A stretch of 64,000 nucleotides of DNA from WHSW01 sp963828755 (GTDB lineage: Bacteria; Actinomycetota; Thermoleophilia; Solirubrobacterales; 70-9): positions 50,064-114,063 of the forward strand of contig CAWHFY010000012.1 of assembly GCA_963828755.1 (NCBI GenBank), in the 5' to 3' direction. Both the position numbers and the translations under genes were made by a program. Each line of letters opens with the position of its first letter. Position 1 is the first letter of the stretch. Below the pieces are notes generated by a model. That model was not told the DNA's origin. It saw only the letters and a program-made list of their open reading frames with translations, and searched no databases. Positions 37,365-46,896 of this stretch are shown piece after piece.

Positions 37365-38823
37365 AGGGGTACCACCAGTCCTTCTCTTCGATCTCCGTCT
37401 CAATGTGAACGTGCTTGGTCTCCTGGAACGCCTCGAGCCCCTCGCGCCCGAGCTCGCGCCCGAGCCCCGACTGGCGGAAGCCGCCGAACGGGCCCGCGTC
37501 GTTGTCGGTGAGCGGGTCGTTGAACCAAACCGTGCCCGCCTTCAGCTCGCGCATGCAGCGCAGCATCGTCTTCATGTCCTCGGTGTAGACGTTGGCACCG
37601 AGCCCGAAGCGCGTGGAGTTGGCGAGCTCGATCGCCTCGTCGAGCGACCGCACCCGGACGAGCGGGGCGACCGGGCCGAAGGTCTCCTCGGAAAGCAGCG
37701 CGGTCTCGGCGGCGGCCCCGGTGACCACCGCGGGGGCGAAGAAGTGGCCGCGCTCCTGGCCGCCGTCGCCACCGCCGACGACGACCTCGGCGCCGGCGGC
37801 GACCGCCGCCTCCACCTGGTCGACCACCTTCGCCCGCTGGCCGGCCGAGACCATCGGGCCGACGTCGGTCGAGGGGTCGCGCGGATCGCCGATCACCAAT
37901 GACGAGGTGTGGTCGGCGAACGCCTGGAGGTAGTCGTCGTAGACGTCGTCGAGAACGTAGAAGCGCTCGGCCGAGGTGCAGACCTGGCCCGCGTTCAGAA
38001 ACGCGGCCCAGGCGCCACCCTTGGCGGCGATCTCGATCTTGTCGGCGACGTCCGCGCAGACGATGAACGGGTCCTTGCCGCCCATCTCCAGGTTGACGCG
38101 GGCGACACGCTCGGCGCAGACGGCGGCGATTCGCTTGCCGGTTCCGACCGACCCGGTGAACGCGATGCACTCGATTCGCTCGTCGGCGACGATCGCGGCG
38201 CCGACGTCGCCGGCCCCGGCGACCACGTTGACGACCCCGGCCGGCAGGTGGTCGAAGCATCCGGCGGCGGCCAGGGTGGAGAGGGGGGTCAGCTCCGAGG
38301 GCTTCGAGACGGTCGCGTTGCCGGCCGCGAGGGCGGGGGCGAGCTTCCACGCCAACAGCAGCAGCGGGTAATTCCAGGGCACGATGCAGCCGACCGGACC
38401 GACCGGGTCCTTGACCACGAGCGCCAGCTGGCTCGCCTCGATCGAGGGGATCACCCGGCCCGCCGAGTCACGGCCGATCTCGGCGTAGTAGTCGAACGCG
38501 GCCGCGGTCCAGCCGATCTCGTCGGAGTTCTCGAGCAGCGGCTTGCCGCCCTCGAGCGTCATCAGCTCCGCGAGCTCGTCGGTGCGGGCGCGAAGCCGCG
38601 TGGCGACCTCGTGCAGCAGCTCGGCGCGCTCGACCGCGGGGGTGCGCTCCCAGCCTCGCTGCGCCTCGGCCGCGGCGGCGATCGCGGCATCGAGCTGCTC
38701 GGCCGACGACGCGTTGACGGTCGCCACCGTCTCCTCGGTGTAGGGGTTCTCGACCTCGATCGGCCCCCCGTCCCCGGCGACGCGTTCGCCCCCGATCGCG
38801 AGCCTGGTCTCGATCTCGCCCAT
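37354..38823 (-). CDS. Aldehyde dehydrogenase (betaine-aldehyde-dehydrogenase-like)
   Basis: NAD(P)-dependent ALDH of 489 residues. The Asn of the oxyanion hole is in CIVPWNYPLLLLAWKLAPAL, the cofactor site in AFTGSVGTGKRIA, the general base Glu in VNLEMGGKDPF and the nucleophile in LNAGQVCTSAERFYV. The C-terminal GPFGGFRQSGLGRELGREGL is typical of betaine and aminoaldehyde dehydrogenases, so a small polar aldehyde is likely. It overlaps the MmsA gene by 11 bases, implying one transcript ending in the aldo/keto reductase and the small membrane protein. Confidence 0.88.
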   Translation of the reverse strand: MGEIETRLAIGGERVAGDGGPIEVENPYTEETVATVNASSAEQLDAAIAAAAEAQRGWERTPAVERAELLHEVATRLRARTDELAELMTLEGGKPLLENSDEIGWTAAAFDYYAEIGRDSAGRVIPSIEASQLALVVKDPVGPVGCIVPWNYPLLLLAWKLAPALAAGNATVSKPSELTPLSTLAAAGCFDHLPAGVVNVVAGAGDVGAAIVADERIECIAFTGSVGTGKRIAAVCAERVARVNLEMGGKDPFIVCADVADKIEIAAKGGAWAAFLNAGQVCTSAERFYVLDDVYDDYLQAFADHTSSLVIGDPRDPSTDVGPMVSAGQRAKVVDQVEAAVAAGAEVVVGGGDGGQERGHFFAPAVVTGAAAETALLSEETFGPVAPLVRVRSLDEAIELANSTRFGLGANVYTEDMKTMLRCMRELKAGTVWFNDPLTDNDAGPFGGFRQSGLGRELGREGLEAFQETKHVHIETEIEEKDWWYPYGD

Positions 38824-38855
38824 CCGTATAAGGCTATCGAGCGCTTTGGAGCCGG

Positions 38856-39371
38856 ATGATCGGGTATTCCGGCGGTGACTTGTCCGAACCGACGAAGAGC
38901 CCGCAGGCCGAGCGCCGCCACGAATCCGAGGAGGAGCGGCTCGACCGCAACCTCGATGAGCTGCTCCAGGGGCTGCGCGTGGCGCTCCCCGGGATCCAGG
39001 TGCTGTTTGCGTTCCTTCTCGTGGTCCCGTTCCAGCAGGGCTGGACGGGCGTCACCTCGTTCGAGAAGTCCGTCTATTACGTGACCCTGCTGCTCACGGC
39101 CGCTGCGTGCATCTGCTTGATCGCGCCGACCGCCCGCCACCGAATCCGCTTTCGCGAGCTCGATAAGGAATGGATCGTGCGGACCTCGAACCGGCTCGCG
39201 ATCGCCGGCCTCGCGTTCATGGGCGCGGCGATCTGCGGAGTGCTGCTGCTGGTCAGCCACGTTGTCTACGACGGCGCGATCGTCGGCGTCGCCCCAGCCG
39301 TCGTCGGTGCGCTGATCCTCTGGGTCTGGTTCGGAGCCCCGCTGCTGCGCGGGCTGCGCGACCGCGACTAG
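38856..39371 (+). CDS. DUF6328-like four-helix membrane protein
   Basis: A 171-residue protein with an acidic, charged N terminus (EEERLDRNLDELLQGLRVAL) and four hydrophobic helices: IQVLFAFLLVVPF, SVYYVTLLLTAAACICLIAP, LAIAGLAFMGAAICGVLLLV and PAVVGALILWVWFGAPLL. The LDELLQGLRVALPGIQVLFAFLL stretch is the hallmark of a common actinobacterial family of unknown function. ATG 38856 has GGAG upstream; TTG 38880 is an alternative. It diverges from the aldehyde dehydrogenase by 32 bases. Confidence 0.75.
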   Translation: MIGYSGGDLSEPTKSPQAERRHESEEERLDRNLDELLQGLRVALPGIQVLFAFLLVVPFQQGWTGVTSFEKSVYYVTLLLTAAACICLIAPTARHRIRFRELDKEWIVRTSNRLAIAGLAFMGAAICGVLLLVSHVVYDGAIVGVAPAVVGALILWVWFGAPLLRGLRDRD

Positions 39372-39471
39372 GCGGGGACGCCCTCGGGCGGCACGTCGGT
39401 CAGCCTCGCGGTCGTGCTCTCCATGCGCTCGCCCCCGGGCGCGAATCCCTGCGCCGAAACCGAGGCGCACC

Positions 39472-40338
39472 CTATCCGGCGGCAGCGGTCCCGGGGGTCT
39501 GGGGCACGGAGACTTGGACGGGGGCCTCGCCCTCCTGGTCGGGGCGAATCGAGGCGAGCTTCTCGGCCCGCGCCTGCTGCCAGATCGTGAACACCATCGC
39601 GATCACGGTGAGCGCGAACAGCATCGTCGCGATCACGTTGACCTCGACCGGAATGCCGCGCTGGGCGGCGCCGAAGATGTAGAGCGGGAAGGTGACCGTG
39701 GTCCCGGAGTTGAAGTTCGAGATCACGAAGTCGTCGATCGAGAGCGCGAAGGAGAGCATCCCGGCGCCGACGATCCCGGGCATGATCAGCGGCAGGGTGA
39801 CCTTGCGGAAGGTCGTGAACGCGTCGGCGCCGAGGTCGCGCGCCGCCTCCTCGAGTCGGCGGTCGAAGCCGATCAGGCGCGAGCGCACCACGACGACGAC
39901 GAAGCTGATGCAGAACATCACGTGGGCGATCAGCAGGGTGGCGAAGCCGAGCGAGATCCCGTAGATCAGGAACATCGAGAGCAGCGCCGCCCCGATCACG
40001 ACCTCTGGGGTCGCCATCGGGATCACGATCAGGAAGTTGGAGGCCCGGCGGCCGAAGAACTCGTAGCGGACCAGGGCGAGCGCGATCATCGTCCCGAGCG
40101 CGGTCGCGATCAGGGTCGCGAGCGCGGCCAGCTCGAGGCTCTTGAGCAGCGCGTCGTTGAGCTCCGGGATCCCGAACGCGTTCTTCCAGTGCTCGAGCGT
40201 GAACCCGACCCAGGTGAAGTTGTAACGACCGGCCGGATCGTTGAACGAGAAACCGATGATCACCGCGATCGGCAGCAGCATGTAGATCACCGCCAGCGCG
40301 GCGAAGATCATCAGCCAGTTGCGCTTGAGCCAGTCCAT
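39472..40338 (-). CDS. potC: Polyamine ABC transporter permease PotC
   Basis: Inner-membrane permease of 288 residues, six helices, last gene of the potA-D-B-C run. The start MDWLKRNWLMIFAALAVIYM enters helix 1. The coupling loop is LEEAARDLGADAFTTFRKVTL, the EAA motif of spermidine/putrescine permeases, and ALSIDDFVISNFNSG is the family-typical helix. The tail after helix 6 is longer than in E. coli. The 105-base spacer to potB carries two copies of a 42-bp repeat. Confidence 0.9.
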   Translation of the reverse strand: MDWLKRNWLMIFAALAVIYMLLPIAVIIGFSFNDPAGRYNFTWVGFTLEHWKNAFGIPELNDALLKSLELAALATLIATALGTMIALALVRYEFFGRRASNFLIVIPMATPEVVIGAALLSMFLIYGISLGFATLLIAHVMFCISFVVVVVRSRLIGFDRRLEEAARDLGADAFTTFRKVTLPLIMPGIVGAGMLSFALSIDDFVISNFNSGTTVTFPLYIFGAAQRGIPVEVNVIATMLFALTVIAMVFTIWQQARAEKLASIRPDQEGEAPVQVSVPQTPGTAAAG

Positions 40339-40343
40339 CAGAA

Positions 40344-40385
40344 AGGCGCCTCAACAGCGGCGCGGCTCGGCTTCGCTTCGCTCCG
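40344..40385. repeat. 42-bp repeat, copy 1 (potB-potC spacer)
   Basis: It begins AGGCGCCTCAACAGCGGC and ends CTTCGCTTCGCTCCG. An identical copy starts 53 bases to the right. Each copy can form a small stem (GCGCC with GGCGC, 8-base loop) in the pot transcript, just before the potC start. Confidence 0.85.
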
Positions 40386-40396
40386 TCCTCGAAATC

Positions 40397-40438
40397 AGGC
40401 GCCTCAACAGCGGCGCGGCTCGGCTTCGCTTCGCTCCG
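40397..40438. repeat. 42-bp repeat, copy 2 (potB-potC spacer)
   Basis: Exact second copy of the 40344-40385 sequence, separated by 11 bases. The pair fills most of the potB-potC intercistronic gap. Confidence 0.85.
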
Positions 40439-40443
40439 CCTCA

Positions 40444-41310
40444 CTAGGCCGGGGCCTCCTCTTCGCCCATCAGGGCCTCGGACCCGGCGAAGCGGATGTA
40501 GATGAAGACGATCGCCATGATCCCGGCCATCAGCACGAACGAGAGCGCCGCCGCCGAGGGGTAGTCGCGCTGGGTGATGTAGAGCGACTGGATCGTGTTG
40601 CCGATCATCTTGTTGTTGGCGCCGCCGAGGAAGAAGGCGTTGACGTAGTCGCCCATCGCCGGGATGAAGGTGAGCAGCGTGCCGGCGACGATCCCCGGGG
40701 CGGTGATCGGCAGCGTGACCTTGCGAAAGGCGGTGCGCCCGCTCGCGTACAGGTCGTTGGCGGCCTCGATCAGGCGCGGATCGACGCGCTCGAGGCTCGC
40801 GTACAGCGGCAGGATCATGAACGGGAGGAAGTTGTAGGTGAGCCCGGCGATCACCGCCGGAGCCGTTGCCAGCACCCGCCCGTCTTCGGGGACGATGTGG
40901 AGCGTCTGCAGGACGCTGACGACCGGGCTCTCGTCGGAGAGGATCGTCTCCCAGGCGAGCGTCCGGATCAGGTAGGTGGTGAAGAACGGCGCGATCACCG
41001 CGAACAGGAACAGGTTGCGCCACTTGCCCGCCTTGAAGGCGATCGCGTAGGCGACCGGGTAGCCGATCAGCAGGCAGAGGATGGTCGCGATCCCCGCGTA
41101 GATCAGCGAGCGCACGAACTGCGTGTCGTAGAGCGAGAGGCTGTCGGAGAAGTTCGACCAGTCCCAGTCGAACCGGAATCCCTGCTCGAGCGAGTCGCCG
41201 CCGTAAAGCGAGAGCTTGCCCGAGTAATACAGCGGGATGACGAAGAAGATGATCAGCCACAGCAGGCCCGGCGCCAGCAGCAGGTACGGCGTCAGCTTGC
41301 TGCGCTTCAC
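40444..41310 (-). CDS. potB: Polyamine ABC transporter permease PotB
   Basis: Inner-membrane permease of 288 residues. Helix 1 is LTPYLLLAPGLLWLIIFFVI. TYLIRTLAWETILSDESPV is the conserved R-T-x-x-W region of PotB, and RLIEAANDLYASGRTAFRKVTL is the EAA coupling loop. It pairs with PotC to form the channel energised by PotA. It starts 10 bases after the potD stop. Confidence 0.9.
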   Translation of the reverse strand: MKRSKLTPYLLLAPGLLWLIIFFVIPLYYSGKLSLYGGDSLEQGFRFDWDWSNFSDSLSLYDTQFVRSLIYAGIATILCLLIGYPVAYAIAFKAGKWRNLFLFAVIAPFFTTYLIRTLAWETILSDESPVVSVLQTLHIVPEDGRVLATAPAVIAGLTYNFLPFMILPLYASLERVDPRLIEAANDLYASGRTAFRKVTLPITAPGIVAGTLLTFIPAMGDYVNAFFLGGANNKMIGNTIQSLYITQRDYPSAAALSFVLMAGIMAIVFIYIRFAGSEALMGEEEAPA

Positions 41311-41320
41311 CGGATCATCC

Positions 41321-42477
41321 TCAGCCGTTGACGGCGTTCTCGAACGCGGTCGTGATCTCCTGCTCCTCCTTGCCGGAGATCACCGGGGCCGCGTCGCAGG
41401 ACTTGGTGAACGACTCGGGCGGGAAGATCAGCTTGTTGTTGGCGATCTCGGGATCGTCCTTGAGCAGGACCTCCTTCGTCCCGGCGACCGGTGAGACGTA
41501 GTTGACGTAGGCCTCGATCTGCGCCTGGTGGACCGGGTCGTAGACGTAGTTCATGAACGCCTCGGCGGCGACCGGGTTCGGGGCGCCGATCGGGATCACC
41601 ATGTTGTCGGACCACAGCATGCAGCCCTCCTCCGGCATCCGGAACTCGATGTCCGGGTTGTCGGCCTGCAGCTGGACCGCGTCGCCCGACCAGCCGATCA
41701 CCGCGACCGCGTCGCCGGAGGTCAGGTCGCGGGCGTAGTCGTTGCCGGTGAAGCGGCGGATCTGGCCCGAGTCGACCGCGTCCTGGATCTTCGTGATCGC
41801 GTCGAGCCAGTCCTGCGTCGGTCGCCTGCGCGAGGTCGACCCCGTTGCACTTCATCACCAGCGGAACGGTGTCGCGCATCTCGGTCAGCATCTCGACCTT
41901 GCCCGCGTACTGGGAGTCGAACAGGTCGCAGATCGAGGTCACGTCCGGCGCCAGATCGCTGCGCACGACCAGCCCGGTCATCCCCGTCTGCCACGGCATC
42001 GAGTAGTCGCGGTTGGGGTCGAAGGGCGGGTTGGCGAGGCTCGGCACGAGGTTCTTGTAGTTGTTGACCATCGCCGACTTGTCGAAGTTCTGCAGGTAGC
42101 CGAGCTCGTGCATCTTGTTCGCCATCCAGTCGGTGACGACGAAGATCGAGCGCCCACCGGACTCGCCCTGGTCGAGCTGCGGCTGCACCTTGCCGAAGAA
42201 CTCGGCGTTGTCGTTGACGTCCTCGATGTACTTGACCGTGAGCCCGGTCTTCGTCCTCGAAGTCGGGGATCGTCTGCTTGTCGATGTAGAGCGGCCAGTT
42301 CGAGATCGTCAGCTCGCCGGAGGGCTTGCCGGAGGCATCGACGGTCTGCACGTCGCCGGTCTGCGGGCCGCCGATCACGGCCTGCTCGCAGCCCGCGAAG
42401 ATCAGCCCGGCGAGCAGCGCCAGCGCCACCCACAGCTTCATCGACCGGCTCGGCCGGCTGACGTTCGCGTCGCTCAT
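41321..42477 (-). CDS. potD: Spermidine/putrescine-binding lipoprotein PotD (two frame breaks)
   Basis: Extracellular polyamine-binding protein, about 384 residues. The start ATG 42477 overlaps the potA stop (ATGA). The signal helix LWVALALLAGLIFAGC ends in a lipobox. PotD marks are LTISNWPLYIDKQTIPDFE, FVVTDWMANKMHELGYLQNF, DYSMPWQTGMTGLVV and MPEEGCMLWSDNMVIP, whose acidic and aromatic residues bind the amine chain. Extra bases near 42256 (after FEDE) and 41825 (after LAQAT) break the frame; the open length of 3n+2 agrees with two +1 changes. Confidence 0.87.
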
Positions 42478-43595
42478 GCCGGGGCGGCCGCTTCCTCCGA
42501 CTCCCTGACCACGTGGATGTGCTCTGGTGACCAGGAGAGGCTGACGTCGGCGCCCCCGCCGGGCAGCCGCGCACGCTCGGCCTCGTCGGCGTTCGGGACG
42601 AGCACGGTCATCCGCACGTCGCCGGCCAGCCTGACCACGATCTGGGTCGAGGTCCCGAGGTAGACCGAGCTCTCGACCTGGCCCTGGACGGCGGGCCAGT
42701 TGGGATTGACCGGGGCGGAGCCGTTGGTCGAGATCACCAATTTCTCGGGGCGCACGATCGCGTGGCAGCGGTCGCCGGTCGACAGCCCGTTGCTCGGCGC
42801 CTCGATCTCGACCCCGGCGTCGAGCTTCACCTTCGAGTCGGCCCCGCTCGACGACAGCACCTCGCCCGGCATCAGGTTGGAGACGCCGATGAAGCCGGCG
42901 ACGAAGGTCGTGGCCGGGCGCTCGTAGACGGCCTCGGGCCCGTCGCACTGCTCGATCCGGCCGCGGTTCATGACCGCGATCCGGTCCGACATCGTCAGCG
43001 CTTCCTCCTGGTCGTGGGTGACGTAGACGAAGGTGATCCCGACGTCGCGCTGGATGCCCTTGAGCTCCAGCTGCAGGCCCTTGCGCAGCTTCAGGTCGAG
43101 GGCGCCGAGCGGCTCGTCGAGCAGCAGCACCTTCGGCAGGTTGACCAGGGCGCGGGCGAGCGCGACCCGCTGCTGCATGCCGCCGGAGAGCTGGTTCGGG
43201 CGCCGGTTGATCTCGGCCGCGAGGCCGACCCGCTCGAGCTCGGTCTCGACCCGGCGCTTGATCTCGTCGCGATCGACCTTCTTGCGCTCGAGCCCGAAGG
43301 CGACGTTCTCGCCGACGCTCAGGTGGGGGAAGAGCGCGTAGCTCTGAAAGACCGTGTTGGTCGGGCGCTTGTGGGCGGGCAGGCCGGCGACGTTGGTGCC
43401 CTCGATCATCACCGAGCCCGTGGTCGGCTGCTCGAAGCCCGCGATCATCCGCAGCGTCGTCGTCTTCCCGCACCCCGACGGCCCGAGCAGCGTGAAGAAC
43501 TCACCCTGCGCGATCTCGAGATCCATCTCCCGCACCGCCACGAAGTCGTCGAACGCCTTCGACACTCCCTGCAGGTGCACGCTCGCTTCGCTCAA
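42474..43595 (-). CDS. potA: Polyamine ABC transporter ATP-binding protein PotA
   Basis: ATPase of about 373 residues with a C-terminal TOBE domain. TTG 43595 is preferred because GAGGAGAGG stands just upstream; the open frame extends further but into non-coding sequence. Motifs are Walker A LLGPSGCGKTTTLRM, Q-loop NTVFQSYALFPHLSVGENV, the ABC signature NQLSGGMQQRVALARAL, Walker B VLLLDEPLGALD and H-loop YVTHDQEEALTMSD. It begins the leftward pot operon, with 244 gene-free bases before the divergent aminotransferase. Confidence 0.92.
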   Translation of the reverse strand: MSEASVHLQGVSKAFDDFVAVREMDLEIAQGEFFTLLGPSGCGKTTTLRMIAGFEQPTTGSVMIEGTNVAGLPAHKRPTNTVFQSYALFPHLSVGENVAFGLERKKVDRDEIKRRVETELERVGLAAEINRRPNQLSGGMQQRVALARALVNLPKVLLLDEPLGALDLKLRKGLQLELKGIQRDVGITFVYVTHDQEEALTMSDRIAVMNRGRIEQCDGPEAVYERPATTFVAGFIGVSNLMPGEVLSSSGADSKVKLDAGVEIEAPSNGLSTGDRCHAIVRPEKLVISTNGSAPVNPNWPAVQGQVESSVYLGTSTQIVVRLAGDVRMTVLVPNADEAERARLPGGGADVSLSWSPEHIHVVRESEEAAAPA

Positions 43596-43839
43596 ACCCG
43601 TCCTCTCCTCATCAGACAAAGCTACCGCTGTGCGGACGCCGCTCAGGCTAAGACGCCGCCGCGATCGTTGCAAGTGGCGAAAGTCCCAAAACGTCCAACC
43701 ACCGTTATACATGGTGTAGAAGACCAGCGCCTCGAGTTGAACCGAATCCCGGTTGAGATCGGGCTGTGAGGTGGCTACGGTTGTACGGAACGTCGATGCG
43801 CGCTGGACCACTCGTCCCAGCGGCCTGAAAAGGAGAGAG
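43596..43839. promoter_or_regulatory. Divergent potA / aminotransferase control region
   Basis: No gene lies in these 244 bases. The stretch around 43700-43730 is less GC-rich and includes TATACA (43706) within a small inverted repeat TACA-TGG-TGTA. Both polyamine transcripts must start here. The PucR-type regulator of the cluster is a natural candidate to bind, but I see no established operator sequence. Confidence 0.4.
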
Positions 43840-45252
43840 ATGGCGTCAACCGATACGGCGATCCGAACCGCGGCAGGCACCGACCCGCAGGAGGCGGCGA
43901 AGCGCCACCTGTGGATGCACTTCACGCGGATGGGTTCCTACGACAACGTCAACCACGTGCCGGTGATCGTCCACGGCGAGGGCCCCTACGTCTACGACGA
44001 GCACGGCAAGCGCTACCTCGACGGTCTCGCCGCGCTCTTCTGCGTCAACGCCGGCCACGGCCGGACCGAGATCGGCGACGCGATGGCGGCCCAGGTCCGC
44101 GAGCTCGACTTCATCACGATCTGGAGCTACGCCCACCCGCGGGCGATCGAGCTCGCCGAGCGGATCGCGAACCTCGCCCCCGGCGACCTCAACCGGGTCT
44201 TCTTCACCAACAGCGGCTCGGAGGCGGTCGAGTCGGCGATCAAGCTCGCCCGCGCCTATCACCAGCGGACGGGCAACCCGCGCAAGATCAAGTTCGTGTC
44301 GCGCGACGTCGCCTACCACGGGACGACCCTGGGGGCGCTGCAGGCGACCGGGATCACCGCGCTGCGCACCGATTTCGAGCCGCTCGTCCCGGGCGGGATC
44401 AAGGTGCCGAACACGAACAGCTATCACTGGCCCGCCGATCGCGACCCGCTCTGGGCCGCGGACCAGATCGAGGCGGCGATCGAGTTCGAGGGGCCGGAGA
44501 CGGTCGCCGCGGTGATCCTCGAGCCGCTGCAGAACGCCGGCGGCTGCTTCGTGCCGCAGGACGGTTACTTCGACCGCGTCCGCGAGATCTGCGATCGCCA
44601 CAACGTCCTGCTCGTCTCGGACGAGGTGATCTGCGCCTGGGGTCGGCTCGGCTACTACTTCGGGTGCGAGCGCTACGGCTATCAGCCCGACATCGTCACC
44701 ACCGCGAAGGCGCTCACCTCGGCCTACGCGCCGATGGGGGCGATGATCGCCTCCGACCGCGTGTACGAGCCGTTCGCCCACGGCACCGAGTCGTTCACCC
44801 ACGGGTCGACGTTCGCCGGCCACCCGGTCGCCGCGGCCGCGGCGATGGCCAACCTCGACATCTTCGAGCGCGAGGACCTCTGTGGCCACGTGCTCGAGAA
44901 GGAGGCCGAGTTCCGCGGCATGCTCGACGGCCTGCGGGACATCCCGATCGTCGGCGACGTTCGCGGCGCCGGCTTCTTCCACGCGATCGAGCTGGTCAAG
45001 GACCAGGAGACCAAGGAGAGCTTCTCCCACGAGGAGTCCGAGCACCTGCTGCGCGGCTTCCTCTCCGGCGAGCTCTACCGCCGCGGGTTGATCTGCCGCG
45101 CCGACGACCGCGGTGACCCCGTGGTGCAGCTGTCGCCGCCGCTGACCTGCGACACGGAGCAGTTCGAGGAGATCGAGGCGGTGCTGCGGCCGGTCCTCAC
45201 CGAGGCTGCGGAGCGGCTCGGCTCGGGCTCGTTCCGGACCGAGGACATCTGA
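43840..45252 (+). CDS. Class III aminotransferase, putrescine/omega-amine:pyruvate type
   Basis: PLP enzyme of 470 residues. ATG 43840 follows AAAAGGAGAGAG, a strong ribosome site. Conserved pieces are YLDGLAALFCVNAGHGRTEI, FFTNSGSEAVESAIKLARAY, VSDEVICAWGRLGYYFG and the PLP-lysine segment IVTTAKALTSAYAPMGAMI. FTHGSTFAGHPVAAAAAMAN is typical of SpuC-like putrescine-pyruvate and taurine-pyruvate aminotransferases. With the divergent Pot transporter and the downstream alanine and aldehyde dehydrogenases, putrescine to 4-aminobutanal with pyruvate as acceptor is the best-supported role. Confidence 0.87.
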   Translation: MASTDTAIRTAAGTDPQEAAKRHLWMHFTRMGSYDNVNHVPVIVHGEGPYVYDEHGKRYLDGLAALFCVNAGHGRTEIGDAMAAQVRELDFITIWSYAHPRAIELAERIANLAPGDLNRVFFTNSGSEAVESAIKLARAYHQRTGNPRKIKFVSRDVAYHGTTLGALQATGITALRTDFEPLVPGGIKVPNTNSYHWPADRDPLWAADQIEAAIEFEGPETVAAVILEPLQNAGGCFVPQDGYFDRVREICDRHNVLLVSDEVICAWGRLGYYFGCERYGYQPDIVTTAKALTSAYAPMGAMIASDRVYEPFAHGTESFTHGSTFAGHPVAAAAAMANLDIFEREDLCGHVLEKEAEFRGMLDGLRDIPIVGDVRGAGFFHAIELVKDQETKESFSHEESEHLLRGFLSGELYRRGLICRADDRGDPVVQLSPPLTCDTEQFEEIEAVLRPVLTEAAERLGSGSFRTEDI

Positions 45253-45280
45253 GGCGCCCCGGCGGCTCGAGGGGAGCCCG

Positions 45281-46855
45281 GTGCTGACCGTCGCCTCACT
45301 GCTCGAGGACTGCGGACTCGAGTTCGCCGCGGCCGCCGAGCACGGCGACAACCCCGTGCGCTGGGTCCATATCTCCGAGCACGAGGATCCGACCCCGTGG
45401 CTGTCGGGCGGCGAGCTGCTGCTGACCACCGGCTACAACCTCGGCACCGCGGCCAAGCAACGCCGCTACGTCCAGCTGCTCGCCGGGGAGGGGCTGGCCG
45501 GGCTCGGGTTCGGGATCGGCTTCGATCACAAGAAGATCCCGAAGGCCATCCTCGACACCGCCGCGACGCACGACCTGCCGCTGTTCGAGGTCCCCTACGA
45601 GATGCCGTTCATCGCGATCAACGAGCGCGCGGCGGCGCGGCTGGTCAACGAAGCGTTCGGGGTGCTCGAGCGCGGCGTCCAGGTGCACGAGCGGCTCGAG
45701 CGGCTGGTGATCGAGGGCCAGGGGATCGAGGAGATCCTCGCCTCGACGGGAGCGGCGATCGGCGGCACCGCCGTCGTCCTCGACCACGCCGGGCGCGAGC
45801 TCGCCCGCAGCGCAAACGGGGCCGACGCGCCGGCCGCGACGGGGGCGATCGGGGCGCTCGCCGAGGAGATCGCCGCCCAGGCCAGCAGCGCGCCGGCGGG
45901 CCCGTTCACGCCCGAGCAGGGCGACCTCGCCGCGCGGGCGCTCGCGATCCCGGTCCCCGGCCCGCGCGGTGGCGCACCGGTCGCCTGGCTGGGGGTGATC
46001 TCCGAGCGCGATCCGCTCGGCGAGTTCGAGCGCCTGTGCGCTCGCCAGGCCGCCCTCGTCGTCGGGCTCGAGCTGATGCGCGAGCGCGTCGTGCGCGAGA
46101 CCGAGCGCCGGCTCGCGGGCGACCTGCTCGCCGACGCGCTCGGCGACCGGCTCGGCCCCGACGAGCTCACCGGCCGCCTGCGCCCGTTCGGGATCGGCGG
46201 CGAGGCGGCCGTGCTCGTCTTCGACCTCGAGGACCCCGACGCCGCCGAGGCGACGCTCGAATCTGCCCTCTCCGACGCCGGCGTCCCCGCGCTCGTCGCG
46301 ACCAGCGGCGCCTCCGGACGCCCGCTTCTGTGCGCGGTGGTCGACGCGACCAACAACGAGCCGGTCGGGACCGCGCGCCGCGCCCGCGAGGCGCTCGCCG
46401 GCGGACCCGGCCGCAACGGCGTCCGCGCGGCGGCCAGCCGCCCCGCCGCGGTCACCGCGCTGCGCCGCGCCTTCCACGAGGCGCGCTGCGCGCTCGAGGC
46501 GACCTCGCTCGCCGACGGCGATGCGCCCGAGGTCGCCTCTTACCGGGACCTGGGCGCGTTCACGCTGTTGCTCGCGATCCAGGACGACGACGCCCTGCGC
46601 CTCTACAGCGACGACCTGCTCGACCCGATCGAGCGCACCGAGGGCGAGTACGGCGGCGAGCTGCTGCGCTCGCTCGAGGCGTTCATCGAGAACAACGGCA
46701 ACTGGGAGCGGGCCGCGCGCCAGCTCTATTGCCACCGCCACACGCTGCGGTATCGCATCCGCAAGATCGAGGAGCTCACCGGCCGCGATCTTGGCCGGGC
46801 GACGGACAGGATCGAGCTTTGGTTGGCACTACGCGCAAGGGAGTTGGTCAGATGA
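45281..46855 (+). CDS. PucR-family transcriptional regulator
   Basis: Regulator of 524 residues, GTG start. The N-terminal PucR domain reads LTVASLLEDCGLEFAAAAEH, and WVHISEHEDPTPWLSGGELL is its hallmark. A GAF-like middle follows, and a C-terminal helix-turn-helix, GNWERAARQLYCHRHTLRYR with IRKIEELTGRDL. PucR proteins sense purine or amine metabolites and usually activate adjacent catabolic genes. Placed between the aminotransferase and alanine dehydrogenase, it probably controls the polyamine cluster. Confidence 0.88.
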   Translation: MLTVASLLEDCGLEFAAAAEHGDNPVRWVHISEHEDPTPWLSGGELLLTTGYNLGTAAKQRRYVQLLAGEGLAGLGFGIGFDHKKIPKAILDTAATHDLPLFEVPYEMPFIAINERAAARLVNEAFGVLERGVQVHERLERLVIEGQGIEEILASTGAAIGGTAVVLDHAGRELARSANGADAPAATGAIGALAEEIAAQASSAPAGPFTPEQGDLAARALAIPVPGPRGGAPVAWLGVISERDPLGEFERLCARQAALVVGLELMRERVVRETERRLAGDLLADALGDRLGPDELTGRLRPFGIGGEAAVLVFDLEDPDAAEATLESALSDAGVPALVATSGASGRPLLCAVVDATNNEPVGTARRAREALAGGPGRNGVRAAASRPAAVTALRRAFHEARCALEATSLADGDAPEVASYRDLGAFTLLLAIQDDDALRLYSDDLLDPIERTEGEYGGELLRSLEAFIENNGNWERAARQLYCHRHTLRYRIRKIEELTGRDLGRATDRIELWLALRARELVR

Positions 46856-46896
46856 GGTGCTCGTTGCTCGTTGCCCGTTGTTCGGAGGGGCGACCG

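Noticed and set aside
43706..43711. TATACA as the -10 element of the aminotransferase promoter
   Set aside because: The nearest -35-like TTGCAA is about 32 bases away, too far for a normal spacer.
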